Source: Bombus terrestris
Lineage: Eukaryota > Arthropoda > Insecta > Hymenoptera > Apidae
DNA: 64,000 nt
Direction: 5' to 3'
Assembly: GCF_910591885.1 (NCBI RefSeq)
Contig: NC_063277.1
Coordinates: 1,922,001-1,986,000, forward strand
Numbering within the stretch: position 1 is the stretch's first letter; each line of letters begins with the position of its first letter. The translations under genes were made by a program, and so were the position numbers. This document shows positions 1 through 13,700 of this stretch, piece by piece. Below the pieces are notes generated by a model. It was given only the letters and a program-made list of their open reading frames with translations. It was not told where the DNA came from and ran no database searches.

Positions 1-183
1 TTCTGGGACTATTTCCTGTTTTTAATTCTTCTTCTCGTTTACATCAATACACACGCATCGCACCGGCAACGAGTCGTTCTCCACCTAAGAGTATACGTCC
101 GTTTAACCATCAGGATACGATAATAAACACGCGATAAATGTTTTCTTTTTTCTTTATTATTTATATTGAGATATGTATAATTT

Positions 184-477
184 TGTGTGCTAGACTAGAT
201 TAGCCGCGTGGTAGTGACACACGTATGTGAATATGAGTACATGGAAGTATGTGTGTGCACAGCGTCTCGAAAAACATGAATGCTACTGTTCCGTTGGCAG
301 TGTGGTATAGAAGATGGTGAGACAAAGAGAGTGTTGAGACGCGTGCAAATGTATATCGATGAAGATCCTGCAAATCGTTTATTAAATAAATTTAAAACTA
401 TTTTAATATAAATTCAAAGCTTAATCTTAGTTTTCCTGTACTTTTATTTCGGCGATTAAGATCCACAATTTTCAACA
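184..477 (+). mobile_element. solo LTR, copy 1 of a two-copy family in this window
   Basis: The segment begins TGTGTGCTAG and ends TTTTCAACA, so it has the TG...CA ends of an LTR. It is flanked on both sides by the same four bases, ATTT (180-183 and 478-481), as expected of a target-site duplication. A polyadenylation signal AATAAA lies at 385-390. A second copy, similar along its whole length, is at 59421-59720. There are no coding remains next to it, so it reads as a solo LTR left after recombination of an LTR retrotransposon. A 4-bp duplication fits gypsy-like elements, but the superfamily is not proven. Confidence 0.7.
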
Positions 478-554
478 ATTTAATTTGTACTTTACAATTT
501 GTCCAGCTGAATATTTGGTAAATTTTTCTAACTTAGTTGCCAAATAACATGTGA

Positions 555-1044
555 ATGGCTACCCCCAGCGGGATACCATCTTCGAGTTTGACTATTTTAT
601 TTCTTTAATGGGGTGTTTTCTTTTTAATCTTCTTTCTATCAGAATTTTGCTCGCTTCAGCAGCCAGCTGATTTAGATGTATTGCCAATTTCTTCTTTGAC
701 CGTTGGTATTTTTAAGTCTTATTCTCGTTTCTGACATACCGTGGGGCGTTCACTATTGTTCTCAGTATCTTCGATTATAGCAAGTCTAGTTTATTTATGT
801 GGCTCATTGCTGCTGTCCCCCATAATGGTATTCCGTACGCCCAGATTGGTTTTATTATCGTTTTGCAGATTTTTAGTTTATTTTCTATGCTGAGTTTAGA
901 GTTTCGACTAGTTAGCCAGTACATCTGTCTTCCTTTTATCCGTATTTTGTCTATAATTGATTTAGTATGTCGTTTCCATGTGTGTCTAAGTGGGCGACAA
1001 ACGTGAATGCGTCTCAAAGGAAAGGCTCTAGCGAGTTTAATCAC
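555..1044 (-). pseudogene. non-LTR retrotransposon (jockey-like) reverse transcriptase C-terminal fragment
   Basis: Read on the minus strand, the translation contains motifs typical of the region after the reverse transcriptase core of jockey-type elements: WAYGIPLWG followed by LRTIVNAPRYVRN and later RRLKRKHP. The frame is interrupted by several in-frame stops after the LDLL residues (from about 777 downward), so it is a dead 5'-truncated copy. It lies between two solo LTRs. The boundaries are approximate, since they are set by where recognisable protein similarity fades. Confidence 0.75.
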
Positions 1045-1305
1045 AATCGAGGACGTCGAACGAAAGAGGGTGAAAAATACGTTCGACGCAGCGTTTGTGT
1101 GTGATCGATGGAAAAAGTCAAATAACCGCTGACTTGATTAAAACTATAGGGTCAATCAAGTTTTTTCGTTTTTTTATCTATTTACTTCGCCTTTATTCAT
1201 CGCGAGATATGCATACGGTGATTTGAACGAACGAAGTTAGAATATTTGCAAACTTACGAAAGTAGGCGCAAGAGCGATGCTCGGTATATTGCCAATTACT
1301 ATATA

Positions 1306-1739
1306 TGTAGTATCGTGGACAAAAGGCCCAAGATATCTGCCGAACCATAAACAATGCCGCGAGAGCCGCGGCATCGTCGGGTACATCAATGTGTCGTCGG
1401 TTCTTTTTAAGTGGATAGTTTCGTGGAAAGGGCCTGCGTGACTCTGGCCACGGGCGTTTCGGGACACGTGTCCGATAGGACGGGAAAAGACAAAGAGACG
1501 CTAAAGGCAGAATTAGTTGAGAAGCCGGAGAGGACGGATGCAAAAGGTGTGCAGAGTGTGAGTTAAGAAGCGAGAGCGAGCGAGTGTAGAAGCCGAAGAG
1601 TGTGAATCGGGAAGTCGGAAGCCGCGTGTGAGAATAGGACGTACAACAGCATTGTAATCATTTCGTTGCTTCGAATATTATTTATTAAATCAAAACATCA
1701 TTACTTGTCCTTTCCTCTAAGACCCATTAAGATACTACA
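1306..1739. mobile_element. probable solo LTR with 9-bp terminal inverted repeats
   Basis: The segment starts TGTAGTATC and ends GATACTACA, perfect 9-bp inverted repeats with TG...CA termini. It is flanked by TATA on both sides (1302-1305 and 1740-1743). Length is 434 bp, in the usual range for an insect LTR. The open frames across it do not look like genes. The flanks are low-complexity TA, so the target duplication is weak evidence. The superfamily is unknown. Confidence 0.5.
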
Positions 1740-2036
1740 TATATAATAGTAAAAATTATAGTACAATAACACCATCTCTCAAAAGAACGCAGACACTTGT
1801 TTGCTTTCGGCAGAATATAATTTAATCAGGAAATTACGAAGAGAAAGGTGCCCAGGGTGATTTTTCTTTTCATCGAGGCTGTCGTAGAATATTAAAATAC
1901 GATGAAAAGTACTTTCAAAAGTTAATATGGAATAAAATAGTTGGCGTTTATAAACGTCGAACGTTATGCTTTATTTCAAGTTGCAACATCATGTTGAATT
2001 ACAGAACTGTAGAATTATTTGTGTATTTCCAACATA

Positions 2037-2063
2037 TTGGGTTGGCAATTAAGTGATTGCCAA
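2037..2063 (+). mobile_element. unpaired mariner-type terminal repeat
   Basis: TTGGGTTGGCAATTAAGTGA is nearly identical to the termini of the miniature elements at 4806-4890 and 7404-7484, and it is preceded by TA. No matching inverted end lies nearby before 4806, so this is a one-ended remnant or an element whose other end has decayed. Confidence 0.5.
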
Positions 2064-4805
2064 TATATGTGGCTGAATTTTCGTTGAAAATTCATGGAAC
2101 AACGCAACACATCGATATACACAATTACTCGTTTTGTACAATGTACTGTGCGTTTATTCCGAAAACACTTACAGTCGCTAAGGTTCTGAAAGTTGGACTA
2201 CTACAAAGGAAATTCTACAAAGTTCATAATTATTAATTTAGTGTCGTACGTAGTATCCTCCGCCACGGTTCCAAGTTTGAATATCTCGCGATTGTTAGCG
2301 ACGAAAAAACGGAGGCGCCTGAATATCTCTCCTGCCACCTTGCGACCCTTTTGTATTTCCTTCTCGTTGTTTTGCTCCAGAAACGTTTATTCCTCGTGCA
2401 TCGACCGCTCGTGCATGACATATAGCGACACTTTTCCGTTTTCACAAACAGGTCAGAGACGATTGTTTCTCCTCAGGACGAAGTGCCTATTCACTGCAGA
2501 TGCGTCTGTTACCTTTTTACGGGGACAGAGCGCCGCCGTGTCGATGTTCTTCTTTTTTCCACCACCGACTACCATCGTTCAGTAAACTGTTTCACCATTT
2601 CCGTTCTATCTACTATACGCCGCAGTAGCCATCCAACATTGCTGCAAACTTCCCTTTGTAGATCCTGTCACGTGTTTCTTGAAATTAATAATAAGTTTAC
2701 AACCGAGACAAATCGACGATATTTCCTGTTCGTAATAGGCCACGATTAAAGTCGAATTCCTTCGAGTATGGTCCTTGAAACGAATGGCACGATTGCCGAA
2801 AAGATTTGCCATTTCCTTGGCGCCTTCAGACGCAACTCGAGGAATACGAAATTTAGATTGGATCGTGGAAAAACGATGTCCTGGAAATCGGTAGAAACAC
2901 GAGGCTCGGAGATCTCGCTTTTACCCCTTCACTTTTTAAATCCCACGTCATTTCGTAGACCATTCTGTTAGCACCGCGAACATATGAATAATGGATCGCC
3001 ATGGCAGTAAAAATAATCGGTTTCCGATCTGTAAGTACAATTATAAGTTGTAATTTCCGAATGGAATTTGCATCGGTTGCTGTGGGAAAATTGTTCGCTC
3101 TTCTATTCAGCGTTCTTCTTCTCGCTCAGCTTTTATCCTAGCCATTTTTGATTTCATTTTATCGATATTTATTGAATTCCGTAAAGCATTATTCGTTACG
3201 CTTTTCACATTTTTCTCGCCATCTCTTTCGTTGGTTTGGAGAGAAAACTCGGGTTTGAATTCCGATAGAAAATATCGAACGTCTAAACGAGTGTGAAGCT
3301 ATTATTTGCTAATTCGATGCACGATAATCGAAGCTATTTTATAAATTTTATGGCAGCTCGTCGAGCGCCTCGCATCATTCAGTGAGTTTTAAAGATGTCA
3401 GATATCCAAACGAGCGATAAAATTCGATTTACATAATCCATGTAAAAAGCTTCCATGAATTAATATCCTCTTTTTCTCTTCTTCTGCCGGGAATAATTGA
3501 ATTCGATGCTTCTTGCGTGTCGATGAATTTCAACGGCGATTTATTAGATCGTCGTATTACCGGGACACTAAACGTGAGAAATTTCTACACCTCGAACGTA
3601 TTAATATTATTTATCATGTGTCTTGGATATGCATATTTGATATATCATTCGCGAAGAATTTTCGATAGAAAGCCCTTCGTTTCGCAGAAAAATGCAGCCG
3701 TTTCATGGAATATTCTGCGGAAGGTTTCGCAAAGGATGATTTCACAAAATTTCAATCCGTTTCTTTCGTTGCTCCATCGATTGTTCTTCTATCGGTTCCC
3801 AGATTTTTACCAGACGAGAACAGATAGCCGCAAATCGTACGATCACCGTGAAAATTTCATTTTATTCGTTCGATTCGGAGAAAATGAAGGAAGATGGAAG
3901 AAATAAAGAAAAAGGAACGCTTTAAAGTAGCGAGTGTGACTGAGAAAAATTTTCGGCGAATCCAACGGGACTGTGTTTCGCGTCCGGGCAGGTCGTTAGA
4001 TTTTCGTCGGGTATTCGCCCGCTACGAAGTTCCGACGGTCTGTAATTTCCTCTGAGCGTCGACTATTCTAATTTTAATGATAGAGATGTAACGTGCCCTC
4101 GGCCGGCTCTCAGAGACCGCGGGAAATCTGTTCAAAGGCGCGTCGAAATTACGATTCGCACACACGTTTTAAATAGAGATTCACAATAAACCAACTGCGC
4201 GGCCCTGTCCTGACCGATCCTTCCTCATCTCGGATAATAAACGAATAGCTGGAAATTCGCCGTTGTTGAGCAGCTTCGATACGCGAAATTCTGAATGGTC
4301 GAATTAAAACTACTTCGCTTCTGATGGTTGTTATTCGAACGCTCAAGTGAATTACCCTGTTTGGTATTTATTAAAGCTACATTTTCCCGGCGAATGAATA
4401 TAACGGAAGCCACGATAATCGCATTAGCATATGCGTATTTCGAAAAAGGATTTCGGTATATGAGAACTTGGAATCAATGATCCAGTTTGATCGAAGATTG
4501 CGAGGATGTTCTAGAAATATAGGTCGATAGAACGAGAAACAGAGGTCAACGAAAGAACGTTCTACCGTCTAATTAACATAGTTCCTACTAATTTTTAATT
4601 ATAATATAGGAATTTGAAAGATATGCCTCATCTGTCACTTGTGCACCTAAACCTTCTTCATCGTCTCGTTGTCGAGTATCAATTCTACAAGCAGTGCTCG
4701 ATATTTATTAAATAATATTTTTTAAAGGCTCTATGATGCAAGTCGCCTCTACCTTGCATTGTTTCTACATGTAACTTCTGTACGATCTGTATAGTCTTCG
4801 AACTA

Positions 4806-4890
4806 TTGGGTTGGCAACTAAGTGATTGCGGGTTTTGTCAATACCACCTAAGGAAGGAGAAAATCAGCAATCGCTTAGTTGCCAATACAA
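4806..4890. mobile_element. mariner-type miniature inverted-repeat element (85 bp)
   Basis: TIRs of about 24 bp begin TTGGGTTGGCAACTAAGTGA, with the inverse at the other end (GCTTAGTTGCCAATACAA). TA dinucleotides flank both sides (4804-4805 and 4891-4892), the target-site signature of Tc1/mariner elements. There is no room for a transposase, so it is a non-autonomous element. Confidence 0.8.
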
Positions 4891-5694
4891 TATTACAGGG
4901 ACAGAAATAACCGGATAGCTTTGGAACATTGTACGGACAGTTGCTTTCGTACAACTACGATGGTTAACATCAAGCACTTAGACCTGTTACATATACTTAA
5001 GAGAAGAATCGTGGGCTATAATTGAGATAAGTCGGTATACAGCATGCGATAACTATTTCAAGTAACGATTACGGTATCTCGACACAATAGCGAGTTGCGC
5101 AAATTTATCGTTTCAATTCTAGCGGTTTAAGTTCGTTCATGGATCGGTGGAATAAGGAATTTCGCACCTACTTCGTTACCGAATTCAACGGAGAATAACT
5201 ATTTCCTGAGACAGAGAAGAAGCGAGGAATCAGTGGATGAAGTGTGTGGCTATTTTTCCGGCTTCCTACCCAGATGCGAATAAATTGTCACCGAAATAAA
5301 CCAGTCTCGCAGACGTGAAAGCATTCATTGACCTGTGGGAAGACGAATGAACCGCAGTTACCGGTCGACGAAATATGTTCAACCTCTTGAAAACGATTTC
5401 TCGATGTTTTCGTCCATCGATGGAAACGAAATTCGATAATTCCATCCAGCAACGTGGTCCGATTCCCAAACAAGCAGTTTTCATCTTTCTTATAGCAAAT
5501 GATTGCTGTCAGATATTCGCAGACGGCCTTCGTAACAAGTAGAACGAGCCATCGGACCATCTGATCCGCAAAATCCGATTCTTTCTTCCTAGCACGTATT
5601 TCCTCTTTGCCCTCGCAGCTCTCACTGCTATCAGCCGATATTTGCAAGCCGCTCGGAATCAGGCGGCCTCCTATTCAAAGAGGAAATAAGCGTT

Positions 5695-5698
<4 letters not shown>

Positions 5699-5764
<66 letters not shown>
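5699..5764. repeat. (AG)33 microsatellite
   Basis: Thirty-three uninterrupted AG units. It produces artefactual open frames on both strands (a Leu-Ser repeat on minus). Such a long pure tract should be length-polymorphic. Confidence 0.98.
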
Positions 5765-5766
<2 letters not shown>

Positions 5767-7128
5767 TGTAAAAGAGAAAGAGGAGTCGATCTCTTCTCTT
5801 CTATTCTCTGTATAATCACTTTTCATAGCGGCGTTTTTCTCCACTCATTAGCCAGCTAGTTTTCATGCACCGAGGCCACCGTTTATATTCGCGGCAATTC
5901 TCGGCGGCTGGTTCGAATCAATCCCCAGGGTGCTTTGCTTCGAGGAGGATATATTCTTCTCGCTGGCGTCTCTACGGCCCGTTGTTAAGAAGATTTATCG
6001 TCGCGCCGGAGAGTCCGGCGTGCGCGAGACCGCCCATAATACGAAAATAATGCAAATGTCGTGTGAACGTGACGATACAATTGAGGCAAGATGGCCGAAA
6101 TGGGATATTCGCGAGTTAATGCGAATCGAAGATAACCCTGGATTTCCGCGCATTTAAATCCACTTAAACCAGGCTTTCGTATCTTATCTTAACGATCTTC
6201 GGCAAGAAATAACGTTTGAATTCGTTTCGCTCGATCATTAATAACGCTCCATCGCAGTTTTCCGATCGACCAGTAGCTCGTACGGTTTTCTTATGGTACG
6301 CGATGAATATCATTTAATCTGTCGTGTTTGGAAGGGTTTGCACGTGCGTGCTGACTAACGCTTCGTTCGAACAACCACTTTCGAAGACGGAAAAGGAAAA
6401 GTAGATTGCATTGTTAACGCGTTATATATCATTTAATTCGGTTTGATGGAAATAGTCGAGGTTTAACAATTTAAAATTCGAATTTGAAATTTACACAGAA
6501 TAATATAACTTGCTGTACTTGTATGTAGCAAGAAATTAGTATACAGTATGGTCAGTGGCCTGAAACATGTAATTAGTGGGAAAGATCATCTCATCGAATA
6601 TTATGACATATTTAACCTAAGTCCAACAATGCGTCAACCTAACGTTTTATTTGCAACTTTTTCGATCGATCTGCACAACTGACTTTTATTTTGTTGACAT
6701 TACGAGTATAAGAAGGAATTTCAAGGATTTGTTTTTATACTTTTTCAGTCATTTCTTCTAACATATTCTGATATACTGTCCTATGATAGTAATACTATCT
6801 ATAGTATTATGACGAATTCTTTTGTAGATTCTAAATGAAAATCTTTTATGTTTTTGATTCGTGTAATAGATTTCGAAAAGGTACATTTACAAATATATTT
6901 TGAGCTTGATGAGACAATATGTAAATTACGTTTTCCTTATGATCCTATTTACACAACTCTCATTATTTCGTTATTTTATTGTTTAATACGTCAATATAAT
7001 AAAGAATTGACTGTTCGAAATCTTTGGTATTCTCTTCGAAGTGTATAATCGCAATAAATATTTTCTAACTTCTATACACGTATATGTATTTTCAAATTGG
7101 TTTACTTTATCAATACAATCACGATATA

Positions 7129-7343
7129 TTAGGTCATCCCATAAGTTTGTGCCGTTTTTCGAGCGGTTATATATGTTAAGATTGTTTACATACCTTTCAG
7201 TTTCATGAAAAAATGTAATCCCCCTCTCGTTGTACAACTTTTTCCCATTTTTCATTATTCCGTCTCGATAAAAGTTCTCTTGTTTTCCTTTAAAATATGA
7301 AATGTATATACAAAGGTCGGCACGAACTTATGGGATGACCTAA
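7129..7343. mobile_element. mariner-type miniature element (215 bp), AGGTCATCCCATAAG family
   Basis: The left end TTAGGTCATCCCATAAGTTT is inverted at the right end (AACTTATGGGATGACCTAA), and TA flanks both sides (7127-7128 and 7344-7345). The interior carries no transposase motif. It is a different family from the TTGGGTTGGC and TTAGGTTGTCC elements in this window. Confidence 0.85.
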
Positions 7344-7403
7344 TATTTACGATTATTTACGATATTTACGAAATTTCAAAACGTTTTGTACATATGCTAC
7401 ATA

Positions 7404-7484
7404 TTGGGTTGGCAACTAAGTGATTTCGGATTTTGTCATTACCACATAATGACATAATCCGCAATCACTTAGTTGCCAACCCAA
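7404..7484. mobile_element. mariner-type miniature element (81 bp), near-perfect hairpin
   Basis: TTGGGTTGGCAACTAAGTGA at the left and its exact inverse at the right, flanked by TA (7402-7403 and 7485-7486). The inner sequence is also nearly self-complementary, so almost the whole element folds into a single hairpin. Same family as 4806-4890 and the single end at 2037. It lies about 0.5 kb upstream of gene A. Confidence 0.85.
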
Positions 7485-7949
7485 TACATTTACCGTAAAT
7501 CCACTAATCCTTTTTCAATTATCTTCTCGATGCAAATAATTAGACACACGTGCAGATCCTTCCAAACTTGCGATCTGCACGGATAAAACGAACGCTATCG
7601 CACACTGTAATTCTTCTTCAGTCCATTAACGACGTTGCATCCGCGTCAATCGCAGTTACGCTTCGAAGATTCGGAATCCAGTGAACATGAGAGTCGTGAA
7701 TCCATCGATGGAAATTGATGGTCGCATTAATTTCACTAGGAGCAATGTGCAACCGGCGTAGTTTCAGTTTCAAGCTGTCCATTCAGTTGACTGCGGTCGC
7801 TTACCACGATCGAGGCCGGTTCATTATTTGCCTAACTCGCGATAACGAACTAATTGTACCTATTAACGAGCTCTCGTCACCTGCCTCTTCGATTATACAC
7901 CTCTCAAAAGTTTCACGGACATTCACTACGATCTTCTCGAACGGTCACC

Positions 7950-10705
7950 ATGCGGTGTTTCTTGCTCATCTCGCTTCTGTCTACGTGTTACCATTCTGGA
8001 TCGAGTTTCGTACGAGACAAGAGATATTTGGTGTTCCCGCCGCCGAGCAACGTAGCGCCGACCAAAGTGCAGGTAATATATCATTATATATATATATATA
8101 GTTGTATCGATATTGGAATCGTCACTGCAGTCAAACCTATACGTTTAATTGCGCTAGCGATTCTAATTGGATATCGATTGCTAATTGTTTAAGCGATATA
8201 CATAGGGCGCGTGGAACAGCGAAAGTGTGGCCGGTGGGAGGAGAGAATATGGAGACAGAGTCTCGTACGTTTCTAAAGACACAACGGTGTCCCTCTTGTG
8301 ACAGCTCGATAGACGCCTCATACAGGCAATCGCGATACAATTATCTGTAATTGCACGGTGCACGTCACGATCGGTGGCGATTCAATCGCGGAATTGGATA
8401 TTCGATCGACGATCGTAACTGCATGGGAATCGCAATGGCTGGAACACGTGGCCTCAGAAATGGCAGAAAACATCGACGTTCTAGCTATGGACAGGATTTC
8501 GCAGAAATTAACGTCGAGAGAGAACGATCGTGCGCGAGTAATTTTGGCGAGCGCATCGTCAAAAATACCGCAACTGTTCGGACAAACTGGCGCGGGCTCG
8601 AAATTCGTGTAATATTTCTCCCATCTAATTTCGTTGCCTGGAATGTCACGAGCTAGCTAACTAGGAGAACGAGAACGGGCCTGCCAATTGAGATTCGATT
8701 GGCGGTTATTATAAACGATCGATGACACCTTCGTGTATTTGAAAATCGTTCCAGTTAATCCTCGGCCTCGGTTTACCCATGGAAGTCGACGTCAGCATGA
8801 TTATCGGATATGTGATGAAATTTAATTACGTGCTGCCCTATAACGCCTCCTACTTGACGGATTCATACGTTCGCTATGACAGATCGATCAGCCCCGGTGT
8901 CGAGGTCGACGGCAATGACGCTCCAACGTCGGATCACCAAGGTACACGCACCTCACATCTTTCCGCTTCGATGCGCTTCCGGCATTTTTTCATCGGCCAA
9001 GCACCAGCTTCTTTCATCGTCTAATCCTCTTTGCAATCTCGATTTCTCTCTTTCGAGTGTTAAACGCAGATAAGATGGTCGGAGATCTTAAGCTAATTTA
9101 GAAACTTTTTTATATAGGCCACATTTCTAACAATCAATCAGAATTAACTAAATAGCCTTAAAAAAAATGTCAAAGTCGATACGAAAGAACCACGCTTATA
9201 TTAATAATTAAATTCACCCGTAGAGTAGTACCACTGCCAACGATAAGATGAACACGCTTTTCTCTCATTTTCATCAGAAGCTTTGTCGCTCGCGTCTGAA
9301 ACTTTAATTTGTCCTCTGTCCTTTAGATTCGTGCGTTTACTCCAATGCGATACCCTTTCTCATCGACTCCATTAATACTCCATTATTTCTTCTGTTGTTC
9401 CCATGTTCAATGAATAATTTCTGCCGATAGGAGTTGCACGTGTCATCAACAGATGGGAAATTTACGAAATTCTGGAATCGGTTCTCGGCGATTCGCGATC
9501 GGGCAAGGCTTGCCTTTTAAGGGCGATCTGCGAGGCCTCAGCGGCGCCTTTCAACCGAGTTCACGGTCTCAGCTCTCAGCTCGTTCATCTTCTGCTCACG
9601 TGAGTATCGATTCCAAAGGGACGATGGAACGGGGAACGTATCGCGGTTGATTGTGTTCTTGCAGTGGAACTGCCTTCTTGGATTATCTCATATCTCCTCT
9701 ATTTCGTTGGACATTAATTTACACCAGAAATGATCTACGTTATGCCACTCGCATAGTGTTAAGACGTAGATCGATGTGAAGATCGAGGTCTAACTTATTT
9801 GTGTAAGATACGATTGTAATTTATTACCAAGTTAGCGCGTCGGTTGGACGTAAGTCGATTAAGTCTGGGAAACCGCAAAACTTAATTTTCCATATTCTTA
9901 AGTATCAATCCCTGTTCAAAGATATTGATCATTTTCATCACTTTTTATCGCTACTTCTGTATCAAACGAAATACGGTAGGTCGTCGATTAACCGGCTTAA
10001 TTGGAAGCCAGACAGCCTTGATAAATCGAGATCCAATTGATAATCGAGACCCCAGGGAAATAGCTAAAACTTTCGCAAGATATATTGCCTTTTATAATCG
10101 TACTTAAATATATATTTACTTAAAGTTTATTTATTTTGTTCGGTTTTCATTACGCCAAATTTTGACGAATATTATTTTTATACAAACGTATAAATGAAAT
10201 AAATGTATAAAATAAACGTGACAGTTTCATATGGAAACGTTGCGAACGATCTAACAATATTGCCGTGGAAAGCATTTAATCAAGTTTGGAAAACACGCGT
10301 TAATAATCATCACGCGATGGAATATTCGTTATTCGTAAAATTTAAAGGTGGTATAACTTTAAAATCAAACGACGAAGGCTAATGGCCAACTTCGCTTTCG
10401 ATAAAACTCGTGCCCGTGAATTGCTTCCACTGTTTGTGAGAGCAACGTCACGGAGGGTGCGTTAAGGCTCCTCGAACTTCCCATTACTTGGCCATTATTA
10501 ACCTGAATCTAAATGCCTCACGGCGATCGGTTAATTTTGTTCGCGTTTCAGGCCGTCGACCACCTCGGAGCCTTTCAGGACTGACTTTGATCGAGTGTAT
10601 CACGCTGCTGAAATTATGGGCCGACAAGGAGTCAGTCCTTGCGATAATTTATTCGCGGAATGTACGGAAAGCCTTCTGGATTACTTTACAGAGGTTTACG
10701 AATGA
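7950..10705 (+). CDS. gene A: secreted DM4/DM12-family protein, 210 aa, 4 exons
   Basis: Exons 7950-8072, 8755-8941, 9431-9599 and 10552-10705; introns of phase 0, 1 and 2, all GT-AG. The ATG has a good context (CACCATGC) and starts a signal peptide (residues 1 to about 17). RDKR (22-25) is a basic cleavage-like site just before YLVFPPPSN. Exon 2 gives the hydrophobic segment around GLGLP, ending YVLPYN with a possible N-glycosylation site (NAS). Exon 3 carries the RW-x-IY-x-x-LE stretch and KACLLRAICEAS (C131, C137). Exon 4 holds the second pair (C190, C197). C-X5-C and C-X6-C are diagnostic of the family. A polyadenylation signal AATAAA is at 10753-10758. Intron 2 is placed about 25 residues upstream of the position used in C-F. 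The molecular function is unknown; extracellular location follows from the signal peptide. First complete member of the array. Confidence 0.88.
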
Positions 10706-13700
10706 TCGTTTGCCTAACATCGCCTGCAATATGTTGACTTAATTGATAGAAGAATAAACTTGACACCGCTTCACCTAGCCTTTATCCTCTAAGATTGATC
10801 ATCAACGAGATCGCGTCTCATGCTGTAATTTTTTCTGCACACAGCAAAGTACGCGAACTAAGCATCGATAAGAGGCAGAATATACGTTGGCTAAGTAAAA
10901 ACGACGTCCCCGAAACCTCGTCAGATTATTTCAAATGACTTGAAATCTCTTTATTTATTGAAATATTCTGCCAAATTTCTAGTCTCTTCTTCGTTAATTG
11001 AGTTTTACTTGACTTTGCCCAATTTGGAACAATTTACTAATTCATATTATATATTTTACTTAATCCGAATTTGTACTTTCGAGCTTCTAAGCTTTTAACT
11101 ATCATTTAATTTAAAAGATTGCAGCAGTTGCCGAGTTATGTAACGTTATTTCTAATTTCTGAAATGCATTATTCTTATCCCGATTTATAATTAAAATCCA
11201 CGTCATAATTTTAACAAAAGGTACACGCACTATTACCAATCCCTTCGTTTCCCACTAAATATCTACTCGAAACTAGGTTAGTTCAACTGAAAGGATTTGA
11301 AGAAACTAGACAACGTTAAAGTCTCCGCTATACTAAGGTCCTAGTTGATCCTTTCCATCTTTTTATCTAACGATAAGACGGTCTCCGATATTTCACCTGA
11401 CAAAACAAACACCAAGCGTACCAAACAGTGCGTTGGAAAAAGCATCGGAGAAAGTGGCGCGGGAGGGTTGCGGCTGAAACGAAACACTATATCGAAAGGT
11501 GGCGATAATTTATGTGGGCCGATGTCGTGCGATATTAGAAATATCAAGGGAAGAAAAGGACGCGCGAATGGCGGGGCTGTGCAGCGAAGGAAAAAGGATC
11601 AGGGAAAGGAGGATGGAGAAGTGGCGAGGCTGAGGCCCGCGAAAGGGGTTGCGCGCACGGGGGTTCGCGGCGAAACGTGACGCAGTTATCCGACGTTATT
11701 GGCAGTTCTCTCGTTCAATAACAGGTACACGTAAAGAGAAAATACTCCGGTTGAAATTTATAGAGGGTGTAGAGCGAGCGGAGTAGGGGAAAAAATGGCC
11801 CGTGACGCCGGAGACCGAGAGAAACGAGGAGAGAGGAACAGGATAGGCGCGTGGGAAAGGGAGAGGATGCTTTTTCCAGGGCAAAGCCATTCGTGGTAAT
11901 TAACACGGGCCGATAATATACGATTTTACTTGCGCGTCGTTACAACGCCACCGAGGTCGAAACCTTTGAGCTTTTGCAGCGCCACTCTATGTTCCCTTCT
12001 CTCTTCTCTCTTTCTCTTTCCGCCTAGTGCTTTTATTTGTTTGTTTTCCTCTTTTCGGACAGCTGCGTTCCGTTCGCCTAACAGACTAGCCGGTTAATTG
12101 TCGATAATTCGCGATGCGTGGAATCGACCAGCTCGACGCATTGGACAGATTAACGAACGCATTGTTGCCCGTGACGCGTGTCCCTCGGATTTCGTTGAGA
12201 ATTTTCCTGCCGATCATTGGTCTGATTGTGCTTTGCGCACCTTCAGAGATTCGATTCCGCGTTTTGTTCCCGCTCAAAGGCAACAATTAGGAAGATTAAT
12301 CAGGAGTCTTGTTCCGATGCTTATTGTTTCTGGGCTTTCCAATGAAATTAATTTCCCCGCTTTTCGAAACTGGTTGGAATACAAGCGACAGGGAAACGCC
12401 GAAGATAATACAAGCTGGCTAGAACGGTTACAGCGGAACGCAATAAACTGTGTCAAGCAATCAAGCAAGCAACGTTGCGAAACAATAAATTCAACGGAGA
12501 AAGTTGGCCGGCCCGAGCACGAAGCGAAAAAAAAGTTCGTATATTTGACAGGAGGAGGGCTGGAAAATTTCGGCAACTCCGGCCATATATCAACTCTAAC
12601 AAAATTCCAAGTTGACGAGCCTTTTTCCATATATTAACCGGCCAGACGAAATTGGCCATCGTGTTTTCTCATTTTCACAAGTTTCCTTCGCGTATGAAAG
12701 ATGAAGTTCGCCGAGTTGCATCATTTACAAGTCGATAGTACAAATTAATTAGCATCGCAATGGGCTGCAGCTTTTTGTGAACAGTTTGGTCCAGCAAACT
12801 GACACCAGAGAAGTGTCGTTTTATGAAAGTAGTTTATAAAGTAACAGTATACTAACGAACCATTGTTTTACCAAATACATCTGGCATTTTTTGGTGTCAA
12901 TATATGTTTACAATTATAAACAATATCCATATAACTTTTATACAATTAATTTTAGCAATATATCTATAATATTTCTCAAAATGCAACAGCAAGAGACTAG
13001 TCAATTTATCACAGAACCTAATGATCTAGACCTAATCTAATAAGATCATAGAAAGGCACATCAGTCCAGCTATTAATTTAAGAAATAAAAAGATCTCAGA
13101 ATTCCATCAAATTACGTGAAATTCGAAATTCCCGGTAGTGTATCGAACGTGTTTAGTATCCGTGAAACATCGCTAAAAATGGTATTCAATGTTCATGAAA
13201 TGCTCGCAGACTGTCCAACGGTGAGGATTCGGTTGGATCTATCGATTCTACCTTGAGAGAAATCACGAGCACGAGCTTTCGATTTCCGGATCGGACGTCT
13301 CGGCCGGTCGGATAAGGAACGACAAATGGACATCGTTTAACCCAGATAGATAAAAGGCAGGGTATGCGTGTCCGCGTTCGTTCGCAGTTACGTTTCACGA
13401 ACGAAAGATTCGTGTACATAACGAGGGTAAGTTTTACGATCTAGTCCGGAGGGGTTGTAATTCAATTTAATGCCGGGATCGGAGACTGGTGGCCTTGGCT
13501 CGCCGAGATTTCGTCTGGGCGTCTTCAAATCACGGATATCGCGAGACCCTTTTCCGAAAGCCAGGTCTCTTTCTTCCTCTCCGCCCCTTCTCCTCCCACC
13601 GACCGAGAAAACCTAACTAGCATGGGACTTTAGCAAGGATTTTATTGCTTAGTAGCGATCCGGCGATCACTGATTCCAGCGTAGTCCGAGTTTCTTCTTC

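Larger units (their letters stand above)
1740..7949. other. gene-free region with mobile-element remnants
   Basis: No exon of the DM4/DM12 type and no other recognisable coding sequence was found on either strand. The region holds one unpaired mariner-type end, three paired miniature elements and a long AG microsatellite, listed separately. Open frames of up to 130 codons (for example 2193-2585) have no recognisable domains or splice context. Confidence 0.6.

Noticed and set aside
5631..5819. Minus-strand frame with a Leu-Ser repeat
   Set aside because: Artefact of the AG microsatellite.
12098..12637. 179-codon + strand open frame
   Set aside because: Opens at TTG with the first ATG about 220 bp downstream; no domain, no signal peptide, and equally long frames overlap on the minus strand.
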